Assembly (NCBI GenBank): GCA_004124475.1
Contig: SCKK01000013.1
Coordinates: 1-64,000 of the forward strand
From: Fidelibacterota bacterium
GTDB lineage: Bacteria; Fidelibacterota; Marinisomatia; Marinisomatales; SCKK01
Direction of reading: 5' to 3'
Length of the DNA stretch: 64,000 nt
The position numbers and the translations under genes are program-made. Below the pieces are notes generated by a model. The model ran no database searches and was not told where the DNA came from. It saw nothing but the letters and a program-made list of their open reading frames with translations. Shown here one piece after another: positions 62,882 through 64,000 of the stretch (positions are counted from its first letter, which is position 1; each line of letters begins with the position of its first letter).

Positions 62882-63487
62882 CTAATCCTGAGTAGTTGCT
62901 GTTTCCACAAGATGCTCATTAAGAAAGAAAAGCAAATCCGATTCTCTAAACTCCCCGTTTACGAAATAGACTTTACTCCCATCTCCTCCTGCAATCAAGA
63001 TATGGAACGGAGTACCCCACCCACGTTTGTCCATGAGTACCGATCGAAGGCGATAATGCATCGTAGACTCTCTCTTTTCCCTGTCTTTTAACCTTACCTG
63101 TCCAAGGTACCATGGCATGGGAAGACTATGTCTTTTTACAAACAATTCAAATTTCCCCGGTTCTGAATACTCAGCAATGACCAACATTTCAAGTCCTTTG
63201 TTATGCCAACTTCGGTAAATGTTACCTAGGAAAGAAGCCTCGTAATTACAGTTTTTACACCATTCCGCCATAAAAGATAAAATAACCAATTTGGGATAAC
63301 CCTCTTCTTCAAAATGGTCTAAAATTTTTATTTCATCGCCGGCTAAAGTCTCAACAATAAAATTCAAGTCATTCCATATACTGGGGTCATTTACCCGTTG
63401 TATCGTTGAATATTCATGATCACTGGTATCCGGAGGTACAAACAATAAAGAGACGTTAACAATAATAAAAACGGCAATCAAAACCAT
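62882..63487 (-). CDS. Exported thioredoxin-fold protein
   Basis: 201 residues with an N-terminal TM/signal anchor (VLIAVFIIVNVSLLFV) and a thioredoxin-like fold with WCKNC (Cys77, Cys80), the Pro loop RGWGTPFHILIAGGD and a C-terminal helix. It resembles TlpA/ResA proteins. It is the second gene of a two-gene - strand unit, starting 10 nt inside the upstream membrane-protein gene. Confidence 0.82.
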   Translation of the reverse strand: MVLIAVFIIVNVSLLFVPPDTSDHEYSTIQRVNDPSIWNDLNFIVETLAGDEIKILDHFEEEGYPKLVILSFMAEWCKNCNYEASFLGNIYRSWHNKGLEMLVIAEYSEPGKFELFVKRHSLPMPWYLGQVRLKDREKRESTMHYRLRSVLMDKRGWGTPFHILIAGGDGSKVYFVNGEFRESDLLFFLNEHLVETATTQD

Positions 63488-63951
63488 GACTTCAAAATGT
63501 GAATAGTGCTGATTCCACCCTTGTATTCAATAATTATCCAAAAAATACTGATCAGGAAAACAAACGTTGAAAGCCTAAAAATTATATACCGATTTGCTAA
63601 ACGTCGTACAGGTTCATTACTATTCAAAGACAGGATCATTTTTTTCAAAATACCCCTTGAGGCGTGATACAAACCGATAGCAGTTAGTGCCAGAACTATT
63701 TTCCAATAAATTATCCCAACCTTAAGCCAATCTGTATGATCAATGATCAGCAATACACCCATTAAGATAATAAAAATCGATGCGGGAAATTCTGTTTTAT
63801 CAGATACCTTTTGAATACTTTTTAAAAATCCTATTTGAGAAATATCACCGAGCTTTCGAAAATGCATCAGAAACCGAAAGTCGAGAATGACTGCGGACAC
63901 TATCCAGATCATCATTAATAGAAAGTGGACGATGAGAAAGAAATTATACAT
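63478..63951 (-). CDS. Integral membrane protein, four helices (DUF2269/CopD-like)
   Basis: A 157-residue protein with about four TM helices (at ~5-25, ~50-70, ~82-100, ~128-148). The first helix carries NFFLIVHFLLMMIWIVSAV, with a His as in small CopD/DUF2269-type membrane proteins. No firm family assignment. It overlaps the thioredoxin-like gene by 10 nt, which suggests a paired function, such as electron transfer across the membrane. Confidence 0.68.
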   Translation of the reverse strand: MYNFFLIVHFLLMMIWIVSAVILDFRFLMHFRKLGDISQIGFLKSIQKVSDKTEFPASIFIILMGVLLIIDHTDWLKVGIIYWKIVLALTAIGLYHASRGILKKMILSLNSNEPVRRLANRYIIFRLSTFVFLISIFWIIIEYKGGISTIHILKSWF

Positions 63952-64000
63952 TATGACTCTGTTCTAAACACTGAATGATATGTTATCAAGGTGAATAGTA

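Overview
The window looks like a chromosomal segment of an uncultured Bacteroidota/FCB-group bacterium, most like the Marinimicrobia, KSB1 or Calditrichota lineages. Evidence: secreted proteins end in type IX secretion (Por) sorting domains with the NPFNP signature (1803-4472, 17760-20636); there is a PorV/PorQ-like outer-membrane protein and a TonB-dependent receptor with a carboxypeptidase-like N-terminal domain; many genes lack a Shine-Dalgarno site; and DNA is AT-rich by eye. No IS element, prophage or CRISPR array was seen. The phylum call is inference.

Region 1 (1-29,100) is a carbohydrate uptake and breakdown region, nearly all on the + strand. It has two GH130 enzymes, a T9SS-exported repeat protein, a TonB receptor / large secreted protein / PorV-like / parvulin-like set, an ABC sugar importer (binding protein, two permeases, UgpC/MalK-type ATPase), two unassigned toroid-like secreted proteins, a GH63-clan mannosyl/glucosylglycerate-hydrolase-like enzyme, an SDR oxidoreductase and a GH32 enzyme. 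It also holds gene fossils: a decayed pepA, a doubly nonsense-mutated small gene whose intact sister lies 13 kb away, a deleted beta-helix/T9SS chimera and a malK tail.

Region 2 (29,100-44,300) is mostly housekeeping: tRNA-Arg(TCT) with decayed tandem copies beside it, an enoyl-CoA hydratase-like protein, a frameshifted ybjQ-like gene, an MBL hydrolase, two thioredoxin-fold proteins, a PF01676-type metalloenzyme, metH, RNase G, L21, L27 and malate dehydrogenase. The metH leader carries a clear SAM-II riboswitch followed by an intrinsic terminator that ends 4 nt before the start codon.

Region 3 (44,300-57,050, - strand) is a phospho-signalling island: HATPase anti-sigma-like kinase, STAS antagonist, GAF-SpoIIE phosphatase, three Hanks-type kinases with TPR regions, a PP2C phosphatase, three small orphan genes and two truncated copies of the kinase N-terminus. 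A palindromic hairpin of one family sits 8-10 nt upstream of three start codons here.

Region 4 (57,439-62,626, + strand) is a tight five-gene operon: ECF-type sigma factor, membrane protein with HEAT-like repeats (probable anti-sigma), DUF4097 beta-repeat protein, bactofilin-like/outer-membrane barrel protein and a LiaF/toast-rack-like protein. It reads as an envelope-stress regulon. The window ends with a thioredoxin-like protein and a small membrane protein on the - strand.
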